A stretch of DNA of 64,000 nucleotides. It comes from Actinomycetota bacterium (GTDB taxonomy: Bacteria; Actinomycetota; Humimicrobiia; Hakubellales; JAMDDV01). Below are positions 1 through 8,047 of the stretch, one piece after another; position 1 is the stretch's first letter, and each line of letters begins with the position of its first letter. Under the pieces are notes generated by a model. That model was not told where the DNA came from. It did no database searches and was given only the letters and a program-made list of their open reading frames with translations. The stretch lies in contig JAMDDV010000001.1 in the NCBI GenBank assembly GCA_023488455.1, positions 62,001 to 126,000 on the forward strand, in the 5' to 3' direction. Both the position numbers and the translations under genes were made by a program.

Positions 1-473
1 ATCCCGAAAAAATCCTTGGCCATTTTCACAAACTCTTGACAGATCTCAACTCCTGCAACATCCCATCCTTTGGTCCTCATCATGTCCAGAAAGACTCCGC
101 TGGAACATCCAACATCTAATACCCTACCTCTGGTGTCCCTTTCACGACCTTTTGCTAAAGAATCACCATGCTGACCAGTCGCTTCTTGTTGTTGACCGCT
201 GGTAATAAGCAGATTGTTAACTAAGAATATTCCCCGTTCGAAGATTCTGTGCTCCTGGCTGTCATGATAGTCCTTTTTCATATGAACAAAATATTTGGAA
301 TCCTGATAAAGAGGATCGTTGTAGTATTCTTTTTGATGCAGCATCGAGGGAAGAGGATGAAGAAATTTTACACTGCAATTTTTACATTTAAGCAGGTTGT
401 ATTCTTTGCCTGATATCTTCCTGAGATCATATAGCTTTTTGGTTTTGTCGGACCGGCATATCGGGCAGCGCAA
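1..473 (-). CDS. Class I SAM methyltransferase with N-terminal zinc ribbon (partial, C-terminus beyond window)
   Basis: The reading frame runs on the minus strand from a TTG at 473 to the window edge with no stop. The product opens with a CPIC (Cys3, Cys6) and a later CKNC (Cys30, Cys33), a four-cysteine ribbon of the kind found in front of sugar and lipid methyltransferases, and reaches SAM-binding motif I, VLDVGCSSG, near residue 118, followed by an acidic residue ending the next strand (GVEIC). The start overlaps the stop of the upstream lipoprotein by 3 nt (476-478 against 473), so it is the third gene of the LCP-lipoprotein operon. An in-frame stop just upstream rules out a longer N-terminus, and TTG is the only usable start. 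The methyl acceptor is unknown; a glycan residue is inferred from context. Confidence 0.85.
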   Translation of the reverse strand, partial: MRCPICRSDKTKKLYDLRKISGKEYNLLKCKNCSVKFLHPLPSMLHQKEYYNDPLYQDSKYFVHMKKDYHDSQEHRIFERGIFLVNNLLITSGQQQEATGQHGDSLAKGRERDTRGRVLDVGCSSGVFLDMMRTKGWDVAGVEICQEFVKMAKDFFG

Positions 474-475
474 TC

Positions 476-1048
476 CTACGGCCCAAAATATACCCTAACT
501 CTTGTATGAGTCGGGACTCCCTTTGATGAAAACCATAGAATACCCTCTATGACCATGTCAAAGTTAACATTGTAGTAACCGGGAGCATCAGGAGTTGACA
601 TTGGTATGAAGATGTCGATGCTTTCACCAGGCTTGACGTTGTGAGCTAGTTCGCCCCTTCCTGTGCCGTCAAACTGGGGAGAGCCCGGCGTTACATCGTC
701 AAGGTGATAACCTAATCTGACAGGGTTTTGGCCATTGGCATTCCAGGTGAAGTCGGAAGTGTTTTTAATGGTTGCCTTTACCACCGTTTCCTTACCGCTT
801 GGGATATACTGTGTCATGTAGATAATGTATTCAGCACCATACTGGGCATTGTCATAATCTACTTCAACTACTTCTTCTGTGGTTTCTTTTTCACCATTGG
901 TACTTTTAGCTTCGTCTCCTTTTGCGGTTGTCTCCTCGGTTATCTCCTCCACACCTGGTAGGTTATTTCCACCGCAACCAGATAACATGATCAGCGTAGA
1001 AGGTATTAATATCGCGATCAAACTTATTAATGTGATGAACTTTTTCAA
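476..1048 (-). CDS. Lipoprotein with one NBR1-like Ig domain
   Basis: A 190-residue protein with a lipoprotein signal peptide: hydrophobic residues 5-22 and lipobox LSGC with the lipidated Cys at 25. An acidic, Thr-rich spacer (about 26-68) leads to one beta-rich domain (about 70-190). This has the hallmarks of an NBR1-like Ig fold: a KNTSDFTW motif, LGYHL, a PGE turn, APGYYNV, and DMVIEGILWFSSKGV near the end. The same module is in the preceding LCP protein, so the lipoprotein is essentially a membrane-tethered free copy of it. The TTG start at 1048 has a strong AAAGGAGTG site just upstream, and the gene follows the LCP gene by 13 bp. An exported glycan-binding role on the outer face of the membrane is inferred; the domain's ligand is not known. 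Confidence 0.8.
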   Translation of the reverse strand: MKKFITLISLIAILIPSTLIMLSGCGGNNLPGVEEITEETTAKGDEAKSTNGEKETTEEVVEVDYDNAQYGAEYIIYMTQYIPSGKETVVKATIKNTSDFTWNANGQNPVRLGYHLDDVTPGSPQFDGTGRGELAHNVKPGESIDIFIPMSTPDAPGYYNVNFDMVIEGILWFSSKGVPTHTRVRVYFGP

Positions 1049-1061
1049 TTGGTCACTCCTT

Positions 1062-2687
1062 TTACCACGTCTTGTCCTTAAAGTCCGCTCCTGTCAAAAA
1101 TATTATATCAGCACCATTTTTTGATTTAAAACTATTTTGCTCATCCAGAAAAAGAATTGCCTCCGGGAAAACTAAATGCAACTTTTTTGCTGCTTCCTCA
1201 AACTGAGTCTTGTAGATTATCATTGAATTCTCATAATTTTGTGAAACTGCATCTGAACTGCCGACAAAAGTGTATCCGTAGCTTTTCAGTATTCTTGAAG
1301 CGACGTCGATTGTGTTTTTATCTCCGCATCCGTTCTGAACTTCAACTTTTATCTGCTTATTCTCCTCACTGTACTCAGATGGATTTCTTACCTCTATAAC
1401 TTTGTTGTAGGTGGAGACTCTTGCATCTGAGAACCACAGATAGCCTTCTATCACCATGTCAAAATAGTAGATGTATGTGCCTGGTGCTAAGGGTGTCATG
1501 ATGTCAATATCAATGGTTACGCTCTCCTCAGAAGCAACGTCTCTTTTAGGTAGAGATCCCCGTGGGCCATCATAGTTAATCAGTTTCCCGGTAATGTAAT
1601 CATAGACGTGGTAGCTCAGATTTGTCACCTGTCCGTAGGTAGTCCAGTTGGTATGTCCGGTATTTTTTACCGTTATCTGTACTGTTTTCTTCTGGTTAGT
1701 GAACATGATCTTTGGCACCATGCCATTATCGTTATATTCCGCGCCATAACGTTCTGGAGGCCTTCCCTTCATGATGTTCTCCATCATGGCGATGATGGTA
1801 TCGTAGTCCGGAACCTCGTACCAGATGCCGTTCATTATCTCGGAGTGCGCAGGAAGGGTTACCATCTGGACGCTTTCAGGGTTCATCTCTTTTATTAACA
1901 TGGCATATTTGACTATCGTGTTCAGGTCCAGGTCAGTCTGAGTATTTTCCTGCAGCAACTTGAACAGCTCTGGAATTTTATTTATCGTAGATACGTTGAG
2001 ATGCTGCTTTATCATCTCTTTCAAGAAGTTTTGCTGTCGTTTTATCCTTCCATAATCGGCAGTTACAGTTATTCTGGTTCTGACATACGCAAGTGCTTGC
2101 TCTCCATTCATGTGATAGGTACCAACCGGGAAGTTGGCGTTTGCTTTGGGATCAACAAGTGGTTCGTCCACAGATATATCGACTCCCCCTAGCGCATCGA
2201 CCAGCTTCTTAAATCCCTCGAAGTCAACCTCAATGTAATGATTTACCTTCGTATCCAGGAGCTCATTGACGGACTCGATCAGCAGTTTCTCTTTCCCCCA
2301 TGCGTATGCAGCATTTATCTTATCTCGTTCATGCCCTGGTATTTTTGCGTAGGTATCCCTGGGTATCGATATGAGATAGGTTTTTTTTATCAAAGGATCG
2401 ATCCTGAGGAACATTATGGTATCAGTGCGACCATAGCCATTGTCGTTTAACTCTGCCCTTATGTCGTTCCCGACGATCAGGACGTTTATGGGGTCGGTGG
2501 GAAGTTCGACCTCTGTGAGCGCCTCTTTTGCTGATTTTATTGATGTGGTGCCGGAGACCTTTGCGTTGAACTCGGCGGTTGTCTTATTCCAGCGATATGC
2601 GTAATAATAGGCAACGCCACCGATTATTATTGCTAAAACTATAAAAATAATGTACCAGTTTATATATTTAATCTTTTTCAGTCGCAT
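1062..2687 (-). CDS. LytR-CpsA-Psr family glycan attachment protein with inserted NBR1-like Ig domain and LytR_C domain
   Basis: A 541-residue type II membrane protein. One transmembrane segment (about 12-30) precedes the LCP catalytic domain (about 66-235), with the family's pyrophosphate- and metal-binding residues visible: GNDIR (73-77), GRTDT (86-90), IPRD (108-111) and the RIKRQQ helix (214-219). LCP enzymes transfer undecaprenyl-pyrophosphate-linked polymers to peptidoglycan or proteins outside the cell. After a linker comes an NBR1-like Ig domain (about 313-435: KNTGHTNW, NLSYHV, APGTYIYYFDMVIEG), then a LytR_C domain (about 445-541, beginning VEVQNGCG). LCP plus LytR_C is common; the Ig domain wedged between them is not. 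It heads a minus-strand operon with the Ig lipoprotein and a methyltransferase. Likely role: attaching the glycan made by this locus to the wall. Confidence 0.9.
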   Translation of the reverse strand: MRLKKIKYINWYIIFIVLAIIIGGVAYYYAYRWNKTTAEFNAKVSGTTSIKSAKEALTEVELPTDPINVLIVGNDIRAELNDNGYGRTDTIMFLRIDPLIKKTYLISIPRDTYAKIPGHERDKINAAYAWGKEKLLIESVNELLDTKVNHYIEVDFEGFKKLVDALGGVDISVDEPLVDPKANANFPVGTYHMNGEQALAYVRTRITVTADYGRIKRQQNFLKEMIKQHLNVSTINKIPELFKLLQENTQTDLDLNTIVKYAMLIKEMNPESVQMVTLPAHSEIMNGIWYEVPDYDTIIAMMENIMKGRPPERYGAEYNDNGMVPKIMFTNQKKTVQITVKNTGHTNWTTYGQVTNLSYHVYDYITGKLINYDGPRGSLPKRDVASEESVTIDIDIMTPLAPGTYIYYFDMVIEGYLWFSDARVSTYNKVIEVRNPSEYSEENKQIKVEVQNGCGDKNTIDVASRILKSYGYTFVGSSDAVSQNYENSMIIYKTQFEEAAKKLHLVFPEAILFLDEQNSFKSKNGADIIFLTGADFKDKTW

Positions 2688-2793
2688 TTAACCAGGTGCC
2701 AACAACAGATAAAAATACCGTAAATTTAAATTGGAAGAATTTTATCACAAAAAGGTATTGCCAAAATAAGAGAGAAATAGGAATAGAGGAAAA

Positions 2794-3579
2794 ATGGTGA
2801 AGCTAAAACACATCAGGAAAAGAAAAGGTCGCGGCGCTCTTTGGGTGTTTGTGACTCTGGTCATAATTGCTGTTCTGGCTGGTGTTTATTATTTATATTT
2901 AAAAGGGTATTTTGGTGACATTACCCGTGCATCAAATACAGAACCTGTCAGTGAAATAAACCTCGAGACTGATGTAAGTTCAAAGGAGACGGATATTGCC
3001 AGCAACGCTGGCAGCGATCAGAGTGTAAGTGAAACTGAAACAACCACATCGGGATCAGATCAACATGGGGAATCGACAGCAGCCGATTCTTCTGTTGATG
3101 TAGAGGAAGTTAAAGAGGAGACCAGCCAGAGTACGGAAAAACCTATTGAAGAGAATATCTCCGTTCCCGATAAACTTGATATCAATATTTACTTCAGTGA
3201 TGCTCAGGGAGAATTTCTGGTTGGCGAGAAGAGGCATGTCGAGGGGGATGACATCATGATTGCAGTTGCCAATGAGCTGATAAAAGGGCCGACGCTTCCT
3301 AATATTTATCCGACGATTCCGGATGGGACGGTCATTAGAAGTATGGAGGTAGGATCAGGTGTTGCCTATGTCAATTTTTCTAGAGAGCTGGTCGTAAACC
3401 ACGTGGAGGGGGCAGCAGCTGAGACGATGACAGTTTACTCAATAGTGAATACTTTGACCGGAATCCCAGGAGTAAATGCTGTACAGATACTTGTCGAGGG
3501 AGTTAAGATCAAATCAATCGACGGACATATCGATATTTCAATGCCACTTACAAGAAACGAATCCCTAATTAAGAAATAG
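2794..3579 (+). CDS. Membrane-anchored GerMN domain protein
   Basis: A 261-residue protein with a basic N-terminus, one transmembrane segment (about 17-36), a long Ser/Thr/Glu-rich low-complexity spacer (about 45-120) and a C-terminal GerMN domain (about 128-250). The GerMN signature is readable: a strand beginning INIYFSDAQG, an alpha segment containing ANELIKGPT, and the VAYVNFSREL strand. GerMN domains occur in spore germination GerM and in lipoproteins linked to sporulation or wall metabolism; the fold is thought to bind cell-wall ligands. The gene is divergent from the LCP operon across 106 bp (2688-2793), which must hold both promoters. GAGG lies just before the ATG. A wall- or glycan-binding role beside the LCP protein is inferred. 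Confidence 0.75.
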   Translation: MVKLKHIRKRKGRGALWVFVTLVIIAVLAGVYYLYLKGYFGDITRASNTEPVSEINLETDVSSKETDIASNAGSDQSVSETETTTSGSDQHGESTAADSSVDVEEVKEETSQSTEKPIEENISVPDKLDINIYFSDAQGEFLVGEKRHVEGDDIMIAVANELIKGPTLPNIYPTIPDGTVIRSMEVGSGVAYVNFSRELVVNHVEGAAAETMTVYSIVNTLTGIPGVNAVQILVEGVKIKSIDGHIDISMPLTRNESLIKK

Positions 3580-3589
3580 GTTTAAGGAA

Positions 3590-4699
3590 TCAATCCTTTA
3601 ATCCCTTCTCCGCAAGCTCCTTATCTGCGATATCTATCATGTCCTTTGGCTTCTCCTGCTTGCTTAGTTCGACGAGCTCCCTGATACCATCTCTGAGCTT
3701 GACCTCTGGTTCAAAGCCAAACCCCCTTATCTTTGTGATATCGGCATAACAGTGCCTGATGTCACCCTGCCTGAACTCGCCAGCAATCTTTGGTTCGATA
3801 TCCTTTCCTAGCGCAATGGCTAGCTCTCGTGCGACATCAAGTATGCTTGTCCTTGTGCCAGTCGCGACATTAAATGCCTCCCCAGCCATTTCGTCGTTCT
3901 CAAGCGCAAGTATTATCCCTCTGACTATATCGCTTACATGTATGAAATCTCTTGACTGCAGGCCGTCCTCGTAGATGAGTGGCTGGTTGTCGTTTAAAAG
4001 TCGGGAAAGGAATATGGCTATTGCACCAGTGTAAGGGTTTGAGAGTGCCTGCCTTGGCCCATATACGTTGAAGAATCGCAGCGCGACCACTGGCAGCTTG
4101 TAAGCAAATCCGTAGGTCAGCGTCATCTCTTCCTGGTCCTTCTTTGATATCGCGTAAAAGGATGTGGGGTAAAGTTTTTTTCCCTCAGATGTGGGCACTG
4201 ATATGGTGTTCTTACTGCATTTCGGACAGGTCACCTCCCACCGTCGTTCTTTTAACTGAGATAGCGGCCTCAGTTTCACGTCCACAACTCCGCAATCCGC
4301 ACAGGAATACTGCCCCTCACCATATATGCTCATGGAGCTGGCGACTATCATCTTTTTGGGCTTGATGTTTTTATTGATCAGTGTGTTGATGAGGTTGGCA
4401 GTGCCAAGGGTGTTTACGTCCATGTAGTACTTAACCTGGTACATGGACTGGCCAACACCGACAACAGCCGCCAGGTTGACTATTGCATCACTGCTATCTA
4501 ATATCCTGGAAAGAAAATCTTCATCTCGGATATCCCCAAAAAAATATCTGGCATCTCTATTCAGATACTTCGGGATTTTTCCACCGTGAACCTGAAACTC
4601 CAGATTGTCCAGTACTGTGACCTCGTGGTTCTGTTTTATAAGCTCATCAACAAGATGAGATCCGATAAATCCAGCTCCGCCGGTTACTAATATTTTCAA
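3590..4699 (-). CDS. NAD-dependent sugar epimerase/dehydratase with four-Cys zinc insert (dTDP-L-rhamnose 4-epimerase-like)
   Basis: A 369-residue extended short-chain dehydrogenase. Rossmann motif TGGAGFIG is at 6-13, the catalytic Ser is in SSMSIYG (about 121-127) and the YxxxK pair is Tyr182/Lys186. Between the catalytic Ser and the YxxxK motif lies an insert of about 35 residues with CADC (133-136) and CPKC (158-161), a rubredoxin-like zinc knuckle. From memory, this insert occurs in a subgroup that includes dTDP-L-rhamnose 4-epimerases of the WbiB type; with rmlABCD 3 kb away, conversion of dTDP-L-rhamnose to dTDP-6-deoxy-L-talose is the best guess. It is convergent with the GerMN gene (10 bp between stops). 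The TTG start at 4699 has AAAGGA six bases upstream. Confidence 0.8.
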   Translation of the reverse strand: MKILVTGGAGFIGSHLVDELIKQNHEVTVLDNLEFQVHGGKIPKYLNRDARYFFGDIRDEDFLSRILDSSDAIVNLAAVVGVGQSMYQVKYYMDVNTLGTANLINTLINKNIKPKKMIVASSMSIYGEGQYSCADCGVVDVKLRPLSQLKERRWEVTCPKCSKNTISVPTSEGKKLYPTSFYAISKKDQEEMTLTYGFAYKLPVVALRFFNVYGPRQALSNPYTGAIAIFLSRLLNDNQPLIYEDGLQSRDFIHVSDIVRGIILALENDEMAGEAFNVATGTRTSILDVARELAIALGKDIEPKIAGEFRQGDIRHCYADITKIRGFGFEPEVKLRDGIRELVELSKQEKPKDMIDIADKELAEKGLKD

Positions 4700-4842
4700 G
4701 GCATTCCTTTCTTCTTTTTTTAGAATTATACCAATTTAATACCAATTTAATTACGAACTTCGAAATTTGCATTATCGAGCCAAACGATTAGAATAACTTA
4801 CGAGAATCACACTTGTAATTTTTGAATAAGGGAGTAGTCGGA

Positions 4843-6045
4843 TTGAATGAGCATATTGATCCAAAAGATGTAATTCAGAAATTAGGTGTGGAGGATCTTT
4901 GCAAGAGCGCCGAAAACTATTTTCATACCATCGCAGAGTTTTTGCCAAATCATTATCCGATGACGGGCAAGCCATTTGTTGATATTCTAACTGCCCCCGA
5001 TAACTGCTATAAGATAGGCCTGATTCTGTCTGGTTTGAAGCTTGGGAGGACGATGAAGGTTCTGGACTTTGGCGCGGGCACGTGCTGGTTATCAAGGTAT
5101 TTAAACCAGCTTGGGTGTCGCACAATATCAGTAGACCCTTCGAAGACGGCAATATCGCTTGGCAAGAAGCTTTTTGGTGACTTCCCCATATTGGGTGAAT
5201 TCGTTGAAGAACCCGAATTCTTGTTATTTAATGGCCACAGGATGGATATTCCCAGTAGTTCGGTGGATAGGTGTGTATGTTTTGATACCTTTCATCATGT
5301 TCCAAATCAGGAAGAAGTTCTCCGCGAGATTTTCAGGGTGTTGAAACCTGGAGGGATAGCCGGTTTTAGTGAACCTGGAAGGAGCCACTCCTACCAACCT
5401 CACTCACAGAGCGAAATGCGCAATTACGGCGTTCTTGAGAACGATATTGTAATCGAGGACATCTGGAGCATCGCCAGATCCGTTGGGTTTACGGAGATCA
5501 GGATAACGCCCCTTTGCACGAAGGAACCTGTGCTGAGCCTTGAAAATTATCTTAAGATAGTACAGGAAAATGAAATTTCCGATGGCATCAGGACTGGTAT
5601 TGTTGATAACATGGACAACTCCGTGGTCTTCTTCTTGCAAAAGGGACGCCTTGTGCTGGACAGCAGGATACCACAGGATCTTTCAAGCAAGATACAGGTT
5701 CAACAGAACGAATTCACCACAAAATCAGGTGAGCCGCTCAAGATCGGCCTGGTCATTAAAAATACCGGTAAATCAAGGTGGCTGGCTTCGAATATAAAGG
5801 ACATCGGTAAGGTGAGGATCGGCAATCATCTATATGACTGGTCAGGGAACCTCATTGATTTCAATTTTTATCGCTTTGATATTGATAAAGACGTCGAACC
5901 AGGACAGAGAATTAAAAAAGTGATAAATCCAGTTTTTAAAAAGCCTGGGCAATACAAAGTCGCGATCGATCTTGTCTCTGAATTCGTGGCCTGGTTTGAA
6001 ACGCTCGGCAGCAAACCCATTAATATTCAAATCTTAGTGACTTAA
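4843..6045 (+). CDS. Class I SAM methyltransferase fused to a C-terminal NBR1-like Ig domain
   Basis: A protein of 400 residues when started at the TTG at 4843, which has AAGGGAG eight bases upstream; the TTG at 4822 adds seven residues but has no site. The methyltransferase fold covers about 60-270 with motif I VLDFGAG (about 73-79), a motif II acidic residue in SVDPSK, and RVLKPGG later. Residues about 277-400 form an NBR1-like Ig domain: KNTGKSRW, GNHLYDWSG, the PGQ turn, KPGQYKVAIDLVSE, and VAWFE. This is the same module as in the LCP protein and lipoprotein, here without a signal peptide, so it must act in the cytoplasm. A glycan methyltransferase that uses the Ig module to hold its polymer is inferred. 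It stands alone, divergent from the epimerase at 3590-4699. Confidence 0.82.
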   Translation: MNEHIDPKDVIQKLGVEDLCKSAENYFHTIAEFLPNHYPMTGKPFVDILTAPDNCYKIGLILSGLKLGRTMKVLDFGAGTCWLSRYLNQLGCRTISVDPSKTAISLGKKLFGDFPILGEFVEEPEFLLFNGHRMDIPSSSVDRCVCFDTFHHVPNQEEVLREIFRVLKPGGIAGFSEPGRSHSYQPHSQSEMRNYGVLENDIVIEDIWSIARSVGFTEIRITPLCTKEPVLSLENYLKIVQENEISDGIRTGIVDNMDNSVVFFLQKGRLVLDSRIPQDLSSKIQVQQNEFTTKSGEPLKIGLVIKNTGKSRWLASNIKDIGKVRIGNHLYDWSGNLIDFNFYRFDIDKDVEPGQRIKKVINPVFKKPGQYKVAIDLVSEFVAWFETLGSKPINIQILVT

Positions 6046-6067
6046 GTTTTGCAATTGTACATTGAAG

Positions 6068-6096
6068 TTGATAACTGAATAAAAAATTGTTAAAAT
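6068..6096 (+). promoter_or_regulatory. Predicted promoter of vapBC
   Basis: TTGATA (6068-6073) and TAAAAT (6091-6096) are spaced by exactly 17 bp and lie 36 bp before the VapB start. Confidence 0.55.
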
Positions 6097-6110
6097 GTAA
6101 AACAATTTTT
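6082..6110. promoter_or_regulatory. Inverted-repeat operator candidate at the vapBC promoter
   Basis: A perfect 10-bp inverted repeat, AAAAATTGTT (6082-6091) and AACAATTTTT (6101-6110), with a 9-bp spacer, overlaps the -10 element. AbrB-type VapB antitoxins bind such palindromes and repress their own operon. Confidence 0.5.
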
Positions 6111-6131
6111 TAAATTGCTTAGTGAATTATC

Positions 6132-6365
6132 ATGGTCTTAACAATTAAGGTCAGCAAAAAGAATCAGGTAGTAGTGCCGAAACAGGCGCGCAGGCTTCTT
6201 GGTATAAAACCGGGGAATGAGCTCCTGGTTAAGATTAAGGAGGATCGGATAATACTAATCCCTAAGCCTAAGGATTTCACGAAACATATGGAAGGGCTAC
6301 ATAAGGAAATCTGGGAGGGGATTGATGCTACCGAATACATTAGAAGAGAACGGGAAGCTTGGTAG
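6132..6365 (+). CDS. vapB: AbrB/MazE-type antitoxin (VapB)
   Basis: A 77-residue protein whose first 45 residues form an AbrB/SpoVT swapped-hairpin domain: VSKKNQVVVPKQARRLLGI, then PGNELLVKI and DRIILIPKP. The C-terminal part (about 48-77), rich in charged residues and Trp, would be the toxin-neutralising tail. The toxin gene begins inside the last codons of this gene, the usual vapBC overlap. It probably represses its own promoter through the inverted repeat upstream. The pair separates the epimerase/Ig-methyltransferase block from the rhamnose block. Confidence 0.85.
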   Translation: MVLTIKVSKKNQVVVPKQARRLLGIKPGNELLVKIKEDRIILIPKPKDFTKHMEGLHKEIWEGIDATEYIRREREAW

Positions 6366-6820
6366 AAATAGACGAACTGCTGTATGGGCACAAGAAAGTT
6401 GGAATTGATACCTCGATTTTTATATATCATTTCGAATCTAATAAGAAATATTTACCCATCACAAGAAATATTTTAAGACTTTTAAGCTCAGGAAGTTTTT
6501 CTGCTGTGATATCTGAGATTACTATAATGGAGATATTGGTCAGGCCTTTGCAGTTCGAAAAGTTTGATGTTGCGGATGAATATGAGACGCTAATAGATAA
6601 TTTTCCAAATCTGGAGGTAAATACAATAGATCGAAGAATTTCCAGGAGAGCTGCTGAGATCAGAGCGAAATATAGTCTGAAGCCTGCCGATGCAATTCAG
6701 ATAGCAACTGCAATAGCAAGTGGAGCAACTGCTTTCATTTCAAATGATTTATCATTCAAAAAAGTTGATGAGCTAAATATTTTAATGTTGGACGATTTAA
6801 TCCACGATCCTGGGAAATGA
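6359..6820 (+). CDS. vapC: PIN-domain toxin (VapC)
   Basis: A 153-residue PIN-domain RNase. The acidic quartet is visible: Asp in GIDTSIFIYHFE, Glu in ITIMEIL, Asp in PADAIQIATA and Asp in ISNDLSF. VapC toxins cleave tRNA or rRNA when released from VapB. The TTG start at 6359 lies within the VapB stop region, a 7-nt overlap, so translation is coupled. All catalytic residues are present, so the toxin looks functional. Confidence 0.85.
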   Translation: MVEIDELLYGHKKVGIDTSIFIYHFESNKKYLPITRNILRLLSSGSFSAVISEITIMEILVRPLQFEKFDVADEYETLIDNFPNLEVNTIDRRISRRAAEIRAKYSLKPADAIQIATAIASGATAFISNDLSFKKVDELNILMLDDLIHDPGK

Positions 6821-6905
6821 AGTTTGGCAATTATCCCTTAAATTGCTAAAATTCATTTGTTTTTAAAATACGATTAATTGAATTTGACTTAAGCTGGGAG
6901 CATTA

Positions 6906-7970
6906 ATGAAAGGGTTGATTTTGTGCGGGGGTAAGGGTACACGGCTTCGACCCCTTACATATACAAGTTCAAAGCAACTGATCCCGGTTGCTAATAAACC
7001 GATCCTTTTTTATGGTCTTGATGCCATGAAAGAGGCAGGTATAACTGATATCGGAATTATCGTCATCAGCAAGGACAGCGATATCGTAGAGTTCGTGGGA
7101 GATGGCAGCGAGTGGGGTTTTAACATAACGTATATCGAGCAGCCTGAACCGTTGGGCCTGGCACATGCTGTGCTGACCGCAGAGGACTATCTTGGGGATG
7201 ATAACTTTGTGATGTACCTCGGGGATAACATAATCAAGGAAGGCTTCAAGGAGCTGGTCAACGAGTTCGTAAAGAATAAACCTAATACCCAGATACTTTT
7301 AGCGCACGTGCATGACCCAGAGCGTTTTGGTGTTGCCGAACTGAAGGATGGAAAGGTTTCAAAGCTAACCGAGAAGCCCAAGGTGCCGCCGTCGGATTTG
7401 GCGCTTGTGGGCGTATACATGTTCGACTCTAACATCTTTCATGCTGCTAAGAGCATCAAGCCATCAGCTAGAGGAGAACTCGAGATAACCGATGCGATTC
7501 AGTTTTTAATTGATAATGGGCGTATAGTTGTCCCCTATATAATCAACGGCTGGTGGAAGGACACTGGTAAGATCGATGACCTCCTGGAGGCGAACAGGAT
7601 AATCTTAGATGATCTAAACACCGAGATAAGAGGGGACGTTGATGATGAATCGAGATTAATCGGAAAGATCAACATCGGCGAGGGGACCCGGATAATAAAA
7701 AGTACAATAAGAGGGCCAGCAATTGTGGGTAACGATGTGGTTATTAAGAATTCTTATGTCGGTCCATTTACCTCAATATATAACAACTCCCAGATTTTGA
7801 ATTCCGAAGTGGAACACAGCATTGTTCTTGATGGTGTAAAGCTGTTGAATATCCCCATAAGGGTTGAGGATAGCCTTCTAGGCAGGAACGTTGAGATCGT
7901 CAAATCAAGGGCTAGACCAAAGACGTACAGGTTCATGCTCGGTGATAACAGCAGGGTTGATATTATTTAA
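6906..7970 (+). CDS. rmlA: Glucose-1-phosphate thymidylyltransferase, long form
   Basis: A 354-residue enzyme making dTDP-glucose from dTTP and glucose-1-phosphate, the first step to dTDP-L-rhamnose. The nucleotidyltransferase loop GGKGTRLRP is at 8-16 and the SSKQLIPV motif follows; VGVYMFD and the GWWKDTGK motif lie in the catalytic half. Residues about 245-354 form a left-handed beta-helix of hexapeptide-like repeats, the feature that separates the long RmlA form from the 290-residue form. GGGAG precedes the ATG. It is the first gene of a block in the order A-C-B-D that continues into the ABC exporter genes; 77 bp separate it from rmlC. Confidence 0.92.
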   Translation: MKGLILCGGKGTRLRPLTYTSSKQLIPVANKPILFYGLDAMKEAGITDIGIIVISKDSDIVEFVGDGSEWGFNITYIEQPEPLGLAHAVLTAEDYLGDDNFVMYLGDNIIKEGFKELVNEFVKNKPNTQILLAHVHDPERFGVAELKDGKVSKLTEKPKVPPSDLALVGVYMFDSNIFHAAKSIKPSARGELEITDAIQFLIDNGRIVVPYIINGWWKDTGKIDDLLEANRIILDDLNTEIRGDVDDESRLIGKINIGEGTRIIKSTIRGPAIVGNDVVIKNSYVGPFTSIYNNSQILNSEVEHSIVLDGVKLLNIPIRVEDSLLGRNVEIVKSRARPKTYRFMLGDNSRVDII

Positions 7971-8047
7971 AAGTCTTCTGCTTTGATAAATTTAGCAAGA
8001 TTAATGGTTATTTTAAAAGCAACACACGTGGAAAGGAGTTTTAATTA

